Part shown: in pieces, positions 9,472-18,793 of the stretch
How positions within the stretch are numbered: the stretch's first letter is position 1
Layout of the letters: each line of letters starts with the position of its first letter
From: an uncultured Thiothrix sp.
Lineage (GTDB): Bacteria; Pseudomonadota; Gammaproteobacteria; Thiotrichales; Thiotrichaceae
Length of the DNA: 64,000 nt
Reading direction: 5' to 3'
Assembly (NCBI RefSeq): GCF_937873765.1
Contig: NZ_CALMZC010000052.1
Coordinates: 28,731 to 92,730, forward strand
Translations under genes and position numbers: made by a program
The notes under the pieces: generated by a model
The model's database searches: none
Seen by the model: only the letters and a program-made list of their open reading frames with translations
What the model was told of the DNA's origin: nothing

Positions 9472-10395
9472 ATGCATAATATAAAATCTTTGCTCCTAAT
9501 AGCCCTTTCACTCTGGCCTATTACTACCTTGGCCGCTGATAGTGACTCGGTTTCCAGTGATGGTTCTATACCCACTCCAGCTGTTTTAGGCAGCAATTTG
9601 ATAGATAGTGGTTATGTAGGTACTGGTAGTACTAGCAATTTGAACATATTAGGCGTTGACACGACGCTATCAGAGCTAACTGAAATCCAACGTATAGCTG
9701 AGTCATTACCTGTAGCCAATACTGTCGAACCTAACTTTACTAGCACACGGACAGTCATTGGCTTAGATACCAAGGTACAATTAAAACCAGCAACTTATCC
9801 TTATCGTGCTACGGCTTTGATTACTATCGGTCAGGCACGCTGTACAGGTTGGATGGCTGGCTCAGATACCGTCATCACTGCAGGACATTGTGTGCATCGC
9901 GGAATTGGGCAGACTTGGTATCCCTTAAGCGATTATACAGTTTATCCAGCGCATGATGGTACAACAGCTCCTTATGGTAAATGTAGCGCTAAAAGGTTAT
10001 ATACGACTGAGGGCTGGGCTTTATCCAGCAAAACTGAATATGACTATGGTGCAATCAAGTTGAATTGCCAAGTAGGTAATGCCACAGGTTGGCTAGGTTT
10101 TGCAGTACTTGCTAGTACTCAAGGTTTACCTGCAATTATTAGTGGCTATCCTGGGGATAAACCTTTAGGGCAATGGGGCAGTTTCGATAGTATCCGTAAG
10201 GAAGCCGTTAATTGGATTTTTTATAAAAATGATACGTATGCAGGGATGAGTGGTGCACCCGTTTGGTACGATGCAGGCAATCGAGTTTTAGCCTTTGCAA
10301 TTCATAATTACGCTGTACCTCCAAATTTTAATCGTGGCGCTAGAATTACTAAATCCACTTTTAAAAATATACAAACTTGGAAAAATGCACAATAA
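9472..10395 (+). CDS. Secreted trypsin-like serine protease (glutamyl endopeptidase/V8-like)
   Basis: A signal peptide (MHNIKSLLLIALSLWPITTLA, cleavage before ADSD) precedes a propeptide-like stretch of roughly 80 residues. The catalytic triad can be read as His139 in TAGHC, Asp191 in YDYGAI and Ser260 in GMSGAPVW. The GMSGAPVW form and the size match the S1B group of bacterial glutamyl endopeptidase-like proteins more than classical trypsin. It is probably exported and activated by removal of the propeptide. It is followed by a gene for a PKD-like/DUF1566 secreted protein that starts only 5 bases after its stop. Specificity for Glu is family inference, not visible here. Confidence 0.85.
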   Translation: MHNIKSLLLIALSLWPITTLAADSDSVSSDGSIPTPAVLGSNLIDSGYVGTGSTSNLNILGVDTTLSELTEIQRIAESLPVANTVEPNFTSTRTVIGLDTKVQLKPATYPYRATALITIGQARCTGWMAGSDTVITAGHCVHRGIGQTWYPLSDYTVYPAHDGTTAPYGKCSAKRLYTTEGWALSSKTEYDYGAIKLNCQVGNATGWLGFAVLASTQGLPAIISGYPGDKPLGQWGSFDSIRKEAVNWIFYKNDTYAGMSGAPVWYDAGNRVLAFAIHNYAVPPNFNRGARITKSTFKNIQTWKNAQ

Positions 10396-10400
10396 ACTGT

Positions 10401-11549
10401 ATGAATAAAACACTCAAAACTAGCTTCAAGCAAATGGTATTAACTTTAATTACTGTTGGCTTATGCAGCTTTTCTACTGTACAAGCAGCTAAGAATGCAA
10501 AACCTATAGTTGATGCAGGGATGGATCAAACCGTCTATGCAGGCGATTTAGTGAGCTTAGCTGGTAAAGCGAGTGACCCAGAAAACCAAACTCTCCTTTA
10601 CTCATGGATCTACCCAAGCAAGAAAATTTCTAGTGTAAATATTACTAATGCCAATACATTAAATCCAAGCTTTACTGCACCGGATACAACCAGACTTATA
10701 CAAATCCAACTTGCATTCACTGCATTTGATCCCAAACAGGCGAAAGCCACTGATCGAGTGATTATTACGGTGAAACCTAAGCCAATTGTTCCACCGCCAG
10801 AAAGTATTACCAAAATTAATGATACTGGTGTTACCAGTTGTGGTGACTACTCCAGAGGTCATAGTGGTATTAGCAATAATGATGTTGTTTGCCAACTATT
10901 AACCGATAGCAATGGTGATCCGGTACCGACTAATCAAGATGGCGTATCAGGTCGAGATATTAATTTTCCTAATGATGAAGACGGACGCAAAGGCTTTAGC
11001 TTTACCAAACTAGATGCGGCAGGCTTAGCTTTATCTAGCTCCGTTAGTCAGTGGAGTTGTGTCAAAGACAATGTTACAGGTTTAGTTTGGGAGTTGAAAA
11101 CTGATGATGGTGGTTTACATGATAAAGACGATACCTATGTTTGGTATGAATCTGACCCACGCCTAGGTAACGGTGGCTTACCAGGCTATGAAAAAGCTAC
11201 TGACTACGATACATCCCGCAATGATCAAACCTGCTCGGGCTTTTCTATGGGTAATAATGCTAGCTACTGCAACACCAAAGCTTTTGTTAATCGAGTGAAT
11301 CAAGCAACCTATTGTGGTGCCAATAATTGGCGCCTACCTACTCGTGAAGAATTGAACTCACTAGTTGATTATCAAGCATCACCAAGGATTGATATTAACT
11401 TTTTCCCTAATACAATAGATAGCTATTATTGGACATCTGTGCCATATGCTTACAGAAACCAACATGTTTGGGTAATTAGCTTTCATCACGGAGGAGGAAG
11501 CCCATCATACAAACATATGAATCATTTAGTCCGATTGGTACATGATTAA
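10401..11549 (+). CDS. Secreted protein with PKD/Ig-like domain and C-terminal DUF1566 (Lcl_C) domain
   Basis: From ATG 10401 a signal peptide ends near VQAA. Residues about 30-125 form a PKD/cadherin-like domain (PIVDAGMDQTVYAGDLVSL ... RVIITVKPK), followed by a Pro-rich linker. The C-terminal half has DUF1566 features: TGLVWELKTDDGG, NNWRLPTREELNSLVD and a final LVRLVHD. DUF1566 domains have a C-type-lectin/FGE-like fold and are usually on exported, ligand-binding proteins. The longer frame from 10377 overlaps the protease stop and would bury the signal. The next gene encodes a second DUF1566 protein with a closely similar last 40 residues. Confidence 0.82.
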   Translation: MNKTLKTSFKQMVLTLITVGLCSFSTVQAAKNAKPIVDAGMDQTVYAGDLVSLAGKASDPENQTLLYSWIYPSKKISSVNITNANTLNPSFTAPDTTRLIQIQLAFTAFDPKQAKATDRVIITVKPKPIVPPPESITKINDTGVTSCGDYSRGHSGISNNDVVCQLLTDSNGDPVPTNQDGVSGRDINFPNDEDGRKGFSFTKLDAAGLALSSSVSQWSCVKDNVTGLVWELKTDDGGLHDKDDTYVWYESDPRLGNGGLPGYEKATDYDTSRNDQTCSGFSMGNNASYCNTKAFVNRVNQATYCGANNWRLPTREELNSLVDYQASPRIDINFFPNTIDSYYWTSVPYAYRNQHVWVISFHHGGGSPSYKHMNHLVRLVHD

Positions 11550-11567
11550 ATTAATTTGAGTAATACA

Positions 11568-12116
11568 ATGAAAATTTTTAGCTACATTCTTTTCTCTTTG
11601 ATTTTAACTTTATCTGCATATACATTAGCTGCTGAATCTAACCAAACTTGCAATGGAGCTTTGCAGACAACACCAATAGCAAATTTTCAAGATAATTTAA
11701 ATGGAACTATAACTGACTTGAAAACAAAATTAACATGGAAGAAATGTACCGAAGGACAAATATGGTTCAATAATAACACTTGTAAGTATGAGACAGATAC
11801 TACCCCTATGTTTACTTGGAGAGAAGCACTAGAACTTGCTAATAGAATAAATTCTAGTGGTGGCTTTGCTGGTGTAACTAACTGGCGAATACCAAATATT
11901 AAAGAGTTATCATCTATTATTGAAAACACATGTTATGCTCCCGCAATTAATATAACTATATTTCCATCATCTTTGGCTGGCATTTACTGGTCATCTACTC
12001 CCTACATAGATGCTAATGATTATGCTTGGACTGTTAGTTTCACATATGGAGAAAACAGAATGAGTTACAAACATGATTATTACCTAGTCCGATTAGTACA
12101 TGATCCCAACTCATAA
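11568..12116 (+). CDS. Secreted DUF1566 (Lcl_C) domain protein
   Basis: The signal peptide MKIFSYILFSLILTLSAYTLA is followed directly by a DUF1566 domain with no PKD-like part. Key motifs are DLKTKLTWKKC, NWRIPNIKELSSII, IYWSSTPY and a final LVRLVHD. The end of the protein is similar to that of the preceding gene, with differences concentrated in two short patches before LVRLVHD. ATG 11568 is preferred to an in-frame TTG at 11556. It lies 18 bases after the previous gene and ends convergently, overlapping the 3' end of the minus-strand sulfotransferase gene by 6 bases. The function is unknown; surface ligand binding is the family expectation. Confidence 0.8.
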   Translation: MKIFSYILFSLILTLSAYTLAAESNQTCNGALQTTPIANFQDNLNGTITDLKTKLTWKKCTEGQIWFNNNTCKYETDTTPMFTWREALELANRINSSGGFAGVTNWRIPNIKELSSIIENTCYAPAINITIFPSSLAGIYWSSTPYIDANDYAWTVSFTYGENRMSYKHDYYLVRLVHDPNS

Positions 12117-12965
12117 TACTGTCAATAGCAAAGTAGATTCTCTCGTATAAAAACTCCAAAAAGCTCCTTTAGTTTTACTCAGAAGTTTTTCTAGTAGTAT
12201 TTTTTTTAAATCATTATTATATAATTGATTATTGTTTTTTGAATGCAATACTTCTACTATTTCATTAGCCAATGGATTAATGGCTGCCAAGGACTTTCCT
12301 GCTGTTTGAATTATAGACTCATAAAATATGATCTGCTTAGCCGGTAAATAAGTTAAGTACTGTTGAAAAAACCAATCTAATAGAAAAATCTGCCGGTCAT
12401 ATACATCGGGTATATAATCTAGCTGCTGCTTCAATTCAGGCGAAAAAGCTTCGGCTGCTGGGACTCTACCCTGCGAAACTGGCATATCAACACTATTCCA
12501 AGATAACAAAACAGCTAACGGGTTTCTTACCACAGCAAAACAATTGAATAAGCCTGATGCTACTAAATCTTTTAGGATAGCCGTAAAAAAAGCGGGTTGT
12601 TTGATCGCCAAATAAAAATCATTTGATAGTTTTTTATTAGTCTGTACCAGTCGTCCATCTAAAACTCGAATACGCTTGCCAGTATTGGGATCTACGCCAG
12701 CCATGGGGTTATCAGGTACTTGCCCACCAAAACTTTTGCTGACTGCAGTACCTGTTTGCAAAATCTGCAAGCGCTGAGCAGTGAAATAATCAGCAATCAC
12801 TGAGATTAAATCGCCCTGTTTATAAGCAATCAGATCCAAGGGAACCAAAGGCTCATGCAAGGCCACGCAATCAGATAATTTATTAAGCAAATGACATGTC
12901 AAAGTGGTACCAGAACGTGGAAGTCCGGTTAGAATTACCTGTTGTTGAGCGGTAACAAACTGCAT
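12111..12965 (-). CDS. Sulfotransferase family protein
   Basis: ILTGLPRSGTTLTCHLL near the N-terminus is the 5'-phosphosulfate loop, and CFAVVRNPLAVLLSWNSVDM is the 3'-phosphate segment. ALHEPLVPLD between them is typical of sulfotransferases that act on glycans or small molecules. ATG 12965 lies 4 bases after the stop of the upstream glycosyltransferase gene, so the two genes are probably one transcript. An upstream GTG (12992) would extend into that gene and has no better ribosome site. PAPS-dependent sulfation is the family reaction; the acceptor is unknown. Confidence 0.8.
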   Translation of the reverse strand: MQFVTAQQQVILTGLPRSGTTLTCHLLNKLSDCVALHEPLVPLDLIAYKQGDLISVIADYFTAQRLQILQTGTAVSKSFGGQVPDNPMAGVDPNTGKRIRVLDGRLVQTNKKLSNDFYLAIKQPAFFTAILKDLVASGLFNCFAVVRNPLAVLLSWNSVDMPVSQGRVPAAEAFSPELKQQLDYIPDVYDRQIFLLDWFFQQYLTYLPAKQIIFYESIIQTAGKSLAAINPLANEIVEVLHSKNNNQLYNNDLKKILLEKLLSKTKGAFWSFYTRESTLLLTVL

Positions 12966-12969
12966 AAAC

Positions 12970-13944
12970 CTACCAAAGTGAAGGAAGATCACGCATTATA
13001 GCAAGAAATTGCTGCGCCTCCTGCTCTAAGCTGTGTATCTGTATTTGCTGCTTAGCATTTTTTATGATCATCTGCCGCTGCTGCTCAGTCAAAGCATTAG
13101 CTCTATTCACAGTCTGCAAAATATCCGTAGTTTCATAATTCGGAAGCAAACAAGTATGCTGATCTAAGCAAAAAGAGCGATTCCCTATACAATCGGGGCA
13201 AATGACTATTGCACCTAAAGCCATCGCTTCCAAGGCGGGTAAATAGAAACCTTCAGCTATATGAGGGAGACATAGAACCTGCTTAGCTCGATTCAACAGG
13301 CTCAGAAACTCAGCCCTAGGTATTAAGTTGCTAATAGTTTTAATCGTAACATACTTATTTTTAAGTTGCTGCTCTAAATCTAAACCTAATTGAGGCTTTT
13401 TAATGGCTACAATTAATAGATCTATATTTTTTTTAGCATCATCGAGTACTTGAGGCAATGAACTTAAATCAATGCCATTCGGAATCGTAAACACTGGCCC
13501 ATTAACTTGCCCAGTCGCTTGAATAGCATCAGCTACTTGCTGGCTGACACAAATCCGAATAGCCTTTTCTCTTAAGAAATTGAATTTAAGATCCTTAGGA
13601 TCAGCATGGCTTAAACCTTGAATTAAGTTAATCACTGGAATTTTATCTTTCTTTGCAAGATAAGCAGAGCGATTTAATACTGCCCCCCAATCTAAACCAG
13701 CAAGAAATAAAATATCCGCAGTTTCTGGTCGCCAAGCGTCTAGCGACTTAATCTTTTGCCATGGATTGCTGTTATTCCGAACAGACGATGTGGTAAAATA
13801 AATTTTTGCTTGATAAATATCTGTTGCTTGTAGATGCGAAAAATAATGAAAAACTTTTAAATGCCCACCTTGAAAACGCAGATAGTCACGGTGAAATAAT
13901 ACTATTTTTTTCTTTAGGCTTTTTCTGAGAAAATTAAAAGACAT
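12970..13944 (-). CDS. Glycosyltransferase family 4 (GT-B)
   Basis: The C-terminal domain carries the retaining GT4 signature: IPNGIDLSSLP, then LPHIAEGFYLPALEAMALGAIVICPD, with the E-x7-E type pair at E-G-F-Y-L-P-A-L-E. The N-terminal half has RDYLRFQGGHLKVFHYFSHL, a Gly-Gly-His loop that is common for the acceptor site. The ATG at 13944 is chosen because the longer TTG frame starts inside a terminator hairpin. It probably adds a sugar to a surface glycan and is co-transcribed with the following sulfotransferase. Confidence 0.8.
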   Translation of the reverse strand: MSFNFLRKSLKKKIVLFHRDYLRFQGGHLKVFHYFSHLQATDIYQAKIYFTTSSVRNNSNPWQKIKSLDAWRPETADILFLAGLDWGAVLNRSAYLAKKDKIPVINLIQGLSHADPKDLKFNFLREKAIRICVSQQVADAIQATGQVNGPVFTIPNGIDLSSLPQVLDDAKKNIDLLIVAIKKPQLGLDLEQQLKNKYVTIKTISNLIPRAEFLSLLNRAKQVLCLPHIAEGFYLPALEAMALGAIVICPDCIGNRSFCLDQHTCLLPNYETTDILQTVNRANALTEQQRQMIIKNAKQQIQIHSLEQEAQQFLAIMRDLPSLW

Positions 13945-13952
13945 GGTAACTA

Positions 13953-13980
13953 GCAAAAAAGAAGGGAGCAAAGCTCCCTC
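13953..13980 (-). terminator. Rho-independent terminator after the BNR-repeat lipoprotein gene
   Basis: On the minus strand the sequence reads GGGAGC, a TTT loop, GCTCCC, TTC and then a run of T. It begins a few bases after the stop codon at 13988, so it should end transcription of the lipoprotein gene and separate it from the glycosyltransferase gene. Confidence 0.8.
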
Positions 13981-13987
13981 AGTATGA

Positions 13988-15802
13988 TTAATATTCTAAA
14001 TGATTACCAAAGATAATATCCGGCATAAAATACCAGTCATCGTAGAACCAACCCCACTTCATCTCAACTTTTTGTTGATTAGGTGGAGCACTTTCTAGCA
14101 AACCCTCTTTACTAACTTGCTGGTTAACACTGACTTCAACATTTGCATCCAGTACAGCAAAATTACTCTTTATATCAATGGTAGACTCATCAACTACCGC
14201 TTTTGAAAAGCTTAGTTTACCTTGTTGAGCTAACCATTGAGCTTTATCAAAGCGCTCACGATAGACTGGCTCCATATAATTCCAAGTTTCCTCCCATTTA
14301 CGCTCTTCGCGCAACGCCCAGAACTTATTTACCCGCTCAATCAAACGAGCTTTAAGCTTATCAGGATCAGGCAACTTTGACTTAATCTCCGGTAAAAGAA
14401 ATTGCTCATTAGAATCCTTAATTAACTCTTGATAAACTCGAGTACCACTTGGGTTTTTACCATTTAGCTCCACCATAAAATAAGTCAGCCATAGTTTATC
14501 TTTACCTAGGTATAACTTTGGATCTTTTGCCACTGATAAACCAGGAGTAGTCAAAGGAAAAGAGGTGGGTAGCCAAGTCTGCCCATGATCTTTGCTCACA
14601 CTTGCGTACAAACTAGGAACAATTGAACGATAATCCTCCCATACCAATAGAAGTTCTTTACCAGTATTTATTATACTTGGATAGGTTGACTTACTTAAAT
14701 CATGCCCTTTATCTGCATCTAATAATTTAATAGCTCCTAACCACTGATGTGTTTTTGTAGATAAAGTAGCAGTAGCTGCATGCGGCTTTCCGCTTCCACC
14801 CTCATTAGGCTCAGAAATAAAAGCTAAAACCAGATTATCGCCACTAAACGTTCCTTTAATCCAACTAAATAATTGTTTTGAGAAATCTACCCCTAAGATT
14901 GCAGGATTGACTTCAATCCATTGATCAGCCGAGGACGTAGTATTATAAAAACCAAAAAATCCTTTTTTATCCTGCCCAGTGAGCATAGCGAATACATATA
15001 TTTCATTTGCATCACTGAATGTCGTTAACTCTACTGGTTGCATATTAGGTGCAGTGAAAAGATTACTTTCTGTTCCCCATGTCTTACCATAATCACTCGA
15101 TGATTTCGAGGCAATGCGCAACATACTTTGCCCCATCTCTGTCATATCAAGTTGTTGCCATATTACAATTAGTTTACCTCCTAGGTAGCTTAACTTAGGA
15201 GAGTTAGCAAATGTTGCAGGCTCTTGGTTATTTTGGACTTTCATTGCCTCAGTAACTATAGGAGTATCTATACGTGAATCTTGTGACGCCCAAGTTTTAC
15301 CGCTATCTGTTGAATAATTAAGATACACTCCATAACCTGGACGACGTTCATCTGTATAAGCAATTGCTATCGCTCCTTTACCATTAGAAGCAAAAGAAAT
15401 ATCAGCGAGTACGCCTGCTTCGGTATTAATAGTAGATGCTGGTGAAAAAGTTACACCACCATCGTTTGATGTTCTAACTTTTAGGGTTTTAGATTTTTGT
15501 GCATCAACAGCCCACCAAATAGCATATAAAGTCTTGCCATCATAATGTAACCATTGTTTGCTAGACTGATCTTCAGAAAGGATTTGTTCCTTGCCAACCT
15601 CATAGAAGACGACACCACGTTTTTCACCTAACAATAAAACTAACTTATTATCTATTACTGTAGCAGTAGGGTTCATTAAAAAGCCTGCTTGTGGCAATAA
15701 TAACTGAACCTTTTCAATTGGCTGCTTTTCATTTGTACTATCTTGGCAAGCACTTATTAATATACTGCAAAACAGTACTAAAAGTAACAACACGTTTTTC
15801 AT
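13988..15802 (-). CDS. BNR/sialidase-fold lipoprotein
   Basis: A lipoprotein signal with lipobox LISAC follows the chosen ATG (MKNVLLLLVLFCSILISAC). At least four Asp-box (BNR) motifs are visible: SNDGGVTF, STDSGKTW, SSDYGKTW and SKDHGQTW, which indicates a six-bladed sialidase-type propeller. An Arg in TDERRPGYG could serve a ligand pocket, but the full sialidase Arg triad and nucleophile Tyr/Glu cannot be assigned, so it may be a binding protein. The last 130 residues (RLIERVNKFWALREERKWEETW onward) form a separate helical/beta domain resembling NTF2-like folds. It is flanked by hairpins on both sides and is probably its own transcript. The alternative start at 15844 lies in the upstream terminator. 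Confidence 0.78.
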   Translation of the reverse strand: MKNVLLLLVLFCSILISACQDSTNEKQPIEKVQLLLPQAGFLMNPTATVIDNKLVLLLGEKRGVVFYEVGKEQILSEDQSSKQWLHYDGKTLYAIWWAVDAQKSKTLKVRTSNDGGVTFSPASTINTEAGVLADISFASNGKGAIAIAYTDERRPGYGVYLNYSTDSGKTWASQDSRIDTPIVTEAMKVQNNQEPATFANSPKLSYLGGKLIVIWQQLDMTEMGQSMLRIASKSSSDYGKTWGTESNLFTAPNMQPVELTTFSDANEIYVFAMLTGQDKKGFFGFYNTTSSADQWIEVNPAILGVDFSKQLFSWIKGTFSGDNLVLAFISEPNEGGSGKPHAATATLSTKTHQWLGAIKLLDADKGHDLSKSTYPSIINTGKELLLVWEDYRSIVPSLYASVSKDHGQTWLPTSFPLTTPGLSVAKDPKLYLGKDKLWLTYFMVELNGKNPSGTRVYQELIKDSNEQFLLPEIKSKLPDPDKLKARLIERVNKFWALREERKWEETWNYMEPVYRERFDKAQWLAQQGKLSFSKAVVDESTIDIKSNFAVLDANVEVSVNQQVSKEGLLESAPPNQQKVEMKWGWFYDDWYFMPDIIFGNHLEY

Positions 15803-15842
15803 GAAATTTATTACTCTATCGAAACCGTATCTACATAAAAGC

Positions 15843-15867
15843 AAAAAGGTGGGAAACCCACCTTTTT
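15843..15867 (-). terminator. Strong hairpin terminator after the 416-residue secreted protein gene
   Basis: The sequence is an 11-base perfect stem, AAAAAGGTGGG and CCCACCTTTTT, with an AAA loop. It is palindromic with A/T runs on both sides, so it could act in both directions. It lies about 30 bases beyond the stop codon of the minus-strand gene ending at 15896. Confidence 0.88.
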
Positions 15868-15895
15868 GTTAACTTACCTACTAATCTTTTAAGGA

Positions 15896-17146
15896 TTAAT
15901 AAGGACGATTTGGATGTGGCTCTGGAGTACTGCTCAAATGACCACTGGTTTCAACTTGGAATGAAACTACACCACGATTATTAATAGGAGAAGGCGCAGA
16001 TACATCAAACCCATTGTCACTAATACTTCTCTCAATTAAACCATCAAGAGCTGCAGCAGTATTCACACCAAACACACCACCCGGTGCAGCAAAAGCACCT
16101 GATACTAACTGTTCAGGAACGACAGCACCACCGCGGGTAGTTGGAGCGAAGTCAACTAACTCAGCTTTGTAAGTAATTGCACCACTGGCTACATAACGTG
16201 TTGTTGCACCACTACCTGTGGTTGAGGCATTTTGAATGCTCATACGCTTCCAACCACCGTTAACTGTATCGGAAGCCTGCAGACCATTCAAGAATGTACC
16301 ACGGCCATAAGCCCCCATACAAGTCACTTTAAATACTTTGGTACCGCTAGTTACAACTTCATCATTATTGTAAACACCCGACTGTCCAAATGGATCTCGC
16401 GGAGACACACTACCTGCTACTTGGTCTTGAGAAATATATACTGTTGCATCATAGACGCCAGCACCAGACTCTTGCTTAGTCATAGATTCTGATGTCACAA
16501 CTGATAACCACTCAGTAGTTGCAATATTTACAGGCATCCAAGAATAATCAATGGATTTTTTAGAGATAAAACCAGCGCTAAAATCAGTTTCAACTTTTGA
16601 GCGGTGATTATTTAATAATTTGTAATCAAGCACAAAACTATTAGCTGCATCTACTACATAGCCAAAGCCGGAAATTTCGCCTTCATTAGCTAAATTTTTA
16701 ACCGCTGGATCTGTGTTTGCATTTGCACTATCACCAATAATAGCGAAACCAACGAAGTTACTATTTGTATAACCGTTCGGTATGCTTTTATCAGAGCTAA
16801 GCAAATTTAAAGCATTTTTGTCATTGTCTACTGCACGTTGGAATACCATATCCCATGGAGATACAGTACCTTTGTTATCAGAAATTTCACAAGTTTTATT
16901 TAAATCATATAAATCGGCAACTGATGTACCTTTTTGATACCAGTTATAATGCAGATCTGAGCTAGTGCCCCAACGAGCATCTGCTTTACCTGAGCCGCGT
17001 ACTTTAATAGAGAAATAAGTCTGAGCCCCATCTTGAACACCAATAACCAATGGCGCTAAAACAGAATCAGCACTCGCTACACTAGAAATCATCAGCGAAC
17101 CAGCAACTGCCGTTGCGACTGCGCTTTTTTTCAACAGATTTTTCAT
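15896..17146 (-). CDS. Secreted protein of unknown function
   Basis: I do not recognise the family. A clear signal peptide (MKNLLKKSAVATAVAGSLMI ... SVASA, cleavage before DSVL) means export. The mature part is about 390 residues, rich in Ser, Gly, Asn and Asp, with predicted beta-strands and only two Cys, one in KTCEIS and one in KVTCMGAYG, which may pair. The C-terminus is Pro-rich (STPEPHPNRPY). GAGG lies 7 bases upstream of the ATG, a good ribosome site, and a very strong terminator follows, so it is probably a well-expressed monocistronic gene. The composition suggests an extracellular or surface structural protein; that is inference. Confidence 0.7.
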   Translation of the reverse strand: MKNLLKKSAVATAVAGSLMISSVASADSVLAPLVIGVQDGAQTYFSIKVRGSGKADARWGTSSDLHYNWYQKGTSVADLYDLNKTCEISDNKGTVSPWDMVFQRAVDNDKNALNLLSSDKSIPNGYTNSNFVGFAIIGDSANANTDPAVKNLANEGEISGFGYVVDAANSFVLDYKLLNNHRSKVETDFSAGFISKKSIDYSWMPVNIATTEWLSVVTSESMTKQESGAGVYDATVYISQDQVAGSVSPRDPFGQSGVYNNDEVVTSGTKVFKVTCMGAYGRGTFLNGLQASDTVNGGWKRMSIQNASTTGSGATTRYVASGAITYKAELVDFAPTTRGGAVVPEQLVSGAFAAPGGVFGVNTAAALDGLIERSISDNGFDVSAPSPINNRGVVSFQVETSGHLSSTPEPHPNRPY

Positions 17147-17590
17147 TGCAACCTCACTTAATCAGTTAAGTTTATCTAAGTTTATCACAAGCTGGAACAC
17201 CAACCCCCTGACCGGTGGCAAGCATTAAACCATCTTACAGCACTCAAGCATAGCGCAAATAAATTTAGTTTACCAAGCATTGTTTACTTTTTACTTATCA
17301 CCAGCCCTAGTGGAGAACCAGCCGAGGCCAACTACACTGGCTGACCATCCAATAAGTACAGCGCGATTGTATAGCTGCTGTCGTAAGTTTGCAATGCCTA
17401 GTGTCGTAAATCTACCACTAGTACTTTTTGTTGTTAATTTCTATCCGTATCTAAGAAGATAGTAGCTTTAAGCTTACAACACTAGCTTTTGGCTGAATAT
17501 AGCTCAGAACAAACTAGTAAATTTTTACTATACATAAAGAAGAAAAGATAACAATCAACTGATAAGTATGTTTGCGAGACCCTACATTAC
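17147..17590. other. Divergent intergenic region, regulatory by position
   Basis: This 444-base stretch separates the divergent starts of the secreted 416-residue protein and the copper amine oxidase-like operon, so both promoters must lie here. It contains a 60-codon open frame (17280-17462) with no recognisable protein character, which I regard as chance. I see no convincing sigma70 pair, operator repeat or small RNA. Confidence 0.4.
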
Positions 17591-18775
17591 ATGATTTTTT
17601 TAACTAAAAAATTTTTACCCTTATTAATAGTACTTTGTTGCTCTACTAACCTTTATGCAGCTCCGAACCCATCACCTGCCTGTAATGGCAATGCAATAAA
17701 GACCCATTTTAGTTCTGGTATTGCTTGGTCTATGTGCCTTGATCTAGACCGACAAGCTGGCTTAGTACTTAAGCAACTGAAACTTACTACCCTCCACTCA
17801 GAGCGCCGCGTGTTGGGTCAAGCTAACCTTGCACAACTGGAAACAGTTTTTGATGACAACAAAAGTCCATCAGCCTTCATGGTTACTAGAGAGGGATTAG
17901 GTGCTGATAAACTTTTAAGCCTTACTGATAAAGACTGTCCCAATGGGCAACTTTATCCTGACTCAAATGGAAGGAATGTTATCTGCACGCGCAGTCAAGC
18001 AGGTGAATTGCTCTATAAATACGCATACCAAGCTTATCGCCAAGCTAGTTTCTTTGAAGTCTTTAGTATCAGCCAAGCGACATCCTTGCAGACCTATACC
18101 CAACGTTGGCGTTTCTATGAAAATGGAATTATTGAACCAGCTTTAGGTTTTAGTGGCAAGCTGCCACGCTTCAGTGAAGCTCATTTGGGTTTTGGGCGGG
18201 TTATTAATGAGAGCAATCAGTCAGCTATAGGTTTTAGTAGCTACTTAGGTTGGCGGCTTGACTTTGATTTAGGTAGAAGCCCCAACAACGATATAGCAGA
18301 GGAAATTACGAGTACACCGAGTCAAAGTAGGCGTCACAAGTCTTTGAAAACAGAAATCTTACAACAAGAAACCTCACGCAATCTAAATCCTGAGCTAAAA
18401 ACAAGTTGGCGCATCAAGGATGGGGACGAAACGAATGACTCTGGGCAAACAATCTCTTACGAAATAATACCCTCTAACTATTACCAAAGTCTTGGCGGTT
18501 TTCGAGGCCGTCCCTGGTTAAAAAGTGATATGTACTTCACTCGCTATAAAGCTTGTGAACAGTATGCCTCTGATAATAAAACAACCAATAACTGTGCAAG
18601 GAACGTACTTCAATATATTGAAAATAAAGAAAATATTGATAAGTCGGACTTAGTTGTTTGGTATAAACAAGGTTACCATTACTTACCTCGCAGTGATGAC
18701 AGTGATTATATGAGTACCGATTGGGTCAGTTTTCAATTAGTGCCCCGTGATTGGACAGCACACAATCCTTTGTAA
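17591..18775 (+). CDS. Secreted copper amine oxidase-like pseudoenzyme (paralogue A1)
   Basis: A signal peptide (MIFLTKKFLPLLIVLCCSTNLYA) precedes a domain related to the catalytic domain of copper amine oxidases. Shared landmarks are AQLETVFDD, CPNGQLYPDSNGRNVIC, RWRFYENGIIEPALGFSG, GWRLDFDLG and VVWYKQGYHYLPRSDD. Compared with the next gene it lacks the candidate cofactor Tyr (the segment reads SQATSLQTYTQRW), the catalytic base Asp (AFMVTREGLG) and both residues of the HxH copper pair (FSSYLGW); only the C-terminal His363 remains. It is therefore probably non-catalytic. It opens a five-gene operon and stops 18 bases before the paired enzyme-like gene. A role as partner subunit of that enzyme is inference. 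Confidence 0.72.
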   Translation: MIFLTKKFLPLLIVLCCSTNLYAAPNPSPACNGNAIKTHFSSGIAWSMCLDLDRQAGLVLKQLKLTTLHSERRVLGQANLAQLETVFDDNKSPSAFMVTREGLGADKLLSLTDKDCPNGQLYPDSNGRNVICTRSQAGELLYKYAYQAYRQASFFEVFSISQATSLQTYTQRWRFYENGIIEPALGFSGKLPRFSEAHLGFGRVINESNQSAIGFSSYLGWRLDFDLGRSPNNDIAEEITSTPSQSRRHKSLKTEILQQETSRNLNPELKTSWRIKDGDETNDSGQTISYEIIPSNYYQSLGGFRGRPWLKSDMYFTRYKACEQYASDNKTTNNCARNVLQYIENKENIDKSDLVVWYKQGYHYLPRSDDSDYMSTDWVSFQLVPRDWTAHNPL

Positions 18776-18793
18776 GGTAATTATTGAATAGTT

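Noticed and set aside
10401..12116. A complete diversity-generating retroelement
   Set aside because: No reverse transcriptase or template repeat is present in the window; only possible target-type domains are seen.
13988..15802. A true sialidase partner of the GT29-like gene
   Set aside because: BNR motifs are present, but the Arg triad and nucleophile cannot be identified, so enzymatic sialidase activity is not supported.
17280..17462. A 60-codon open frame between the divergent secreted-protein genes
   Set aside because: It has no ribosome site, no recognisable domain and odd amino-acid content; chance is the best explanation.
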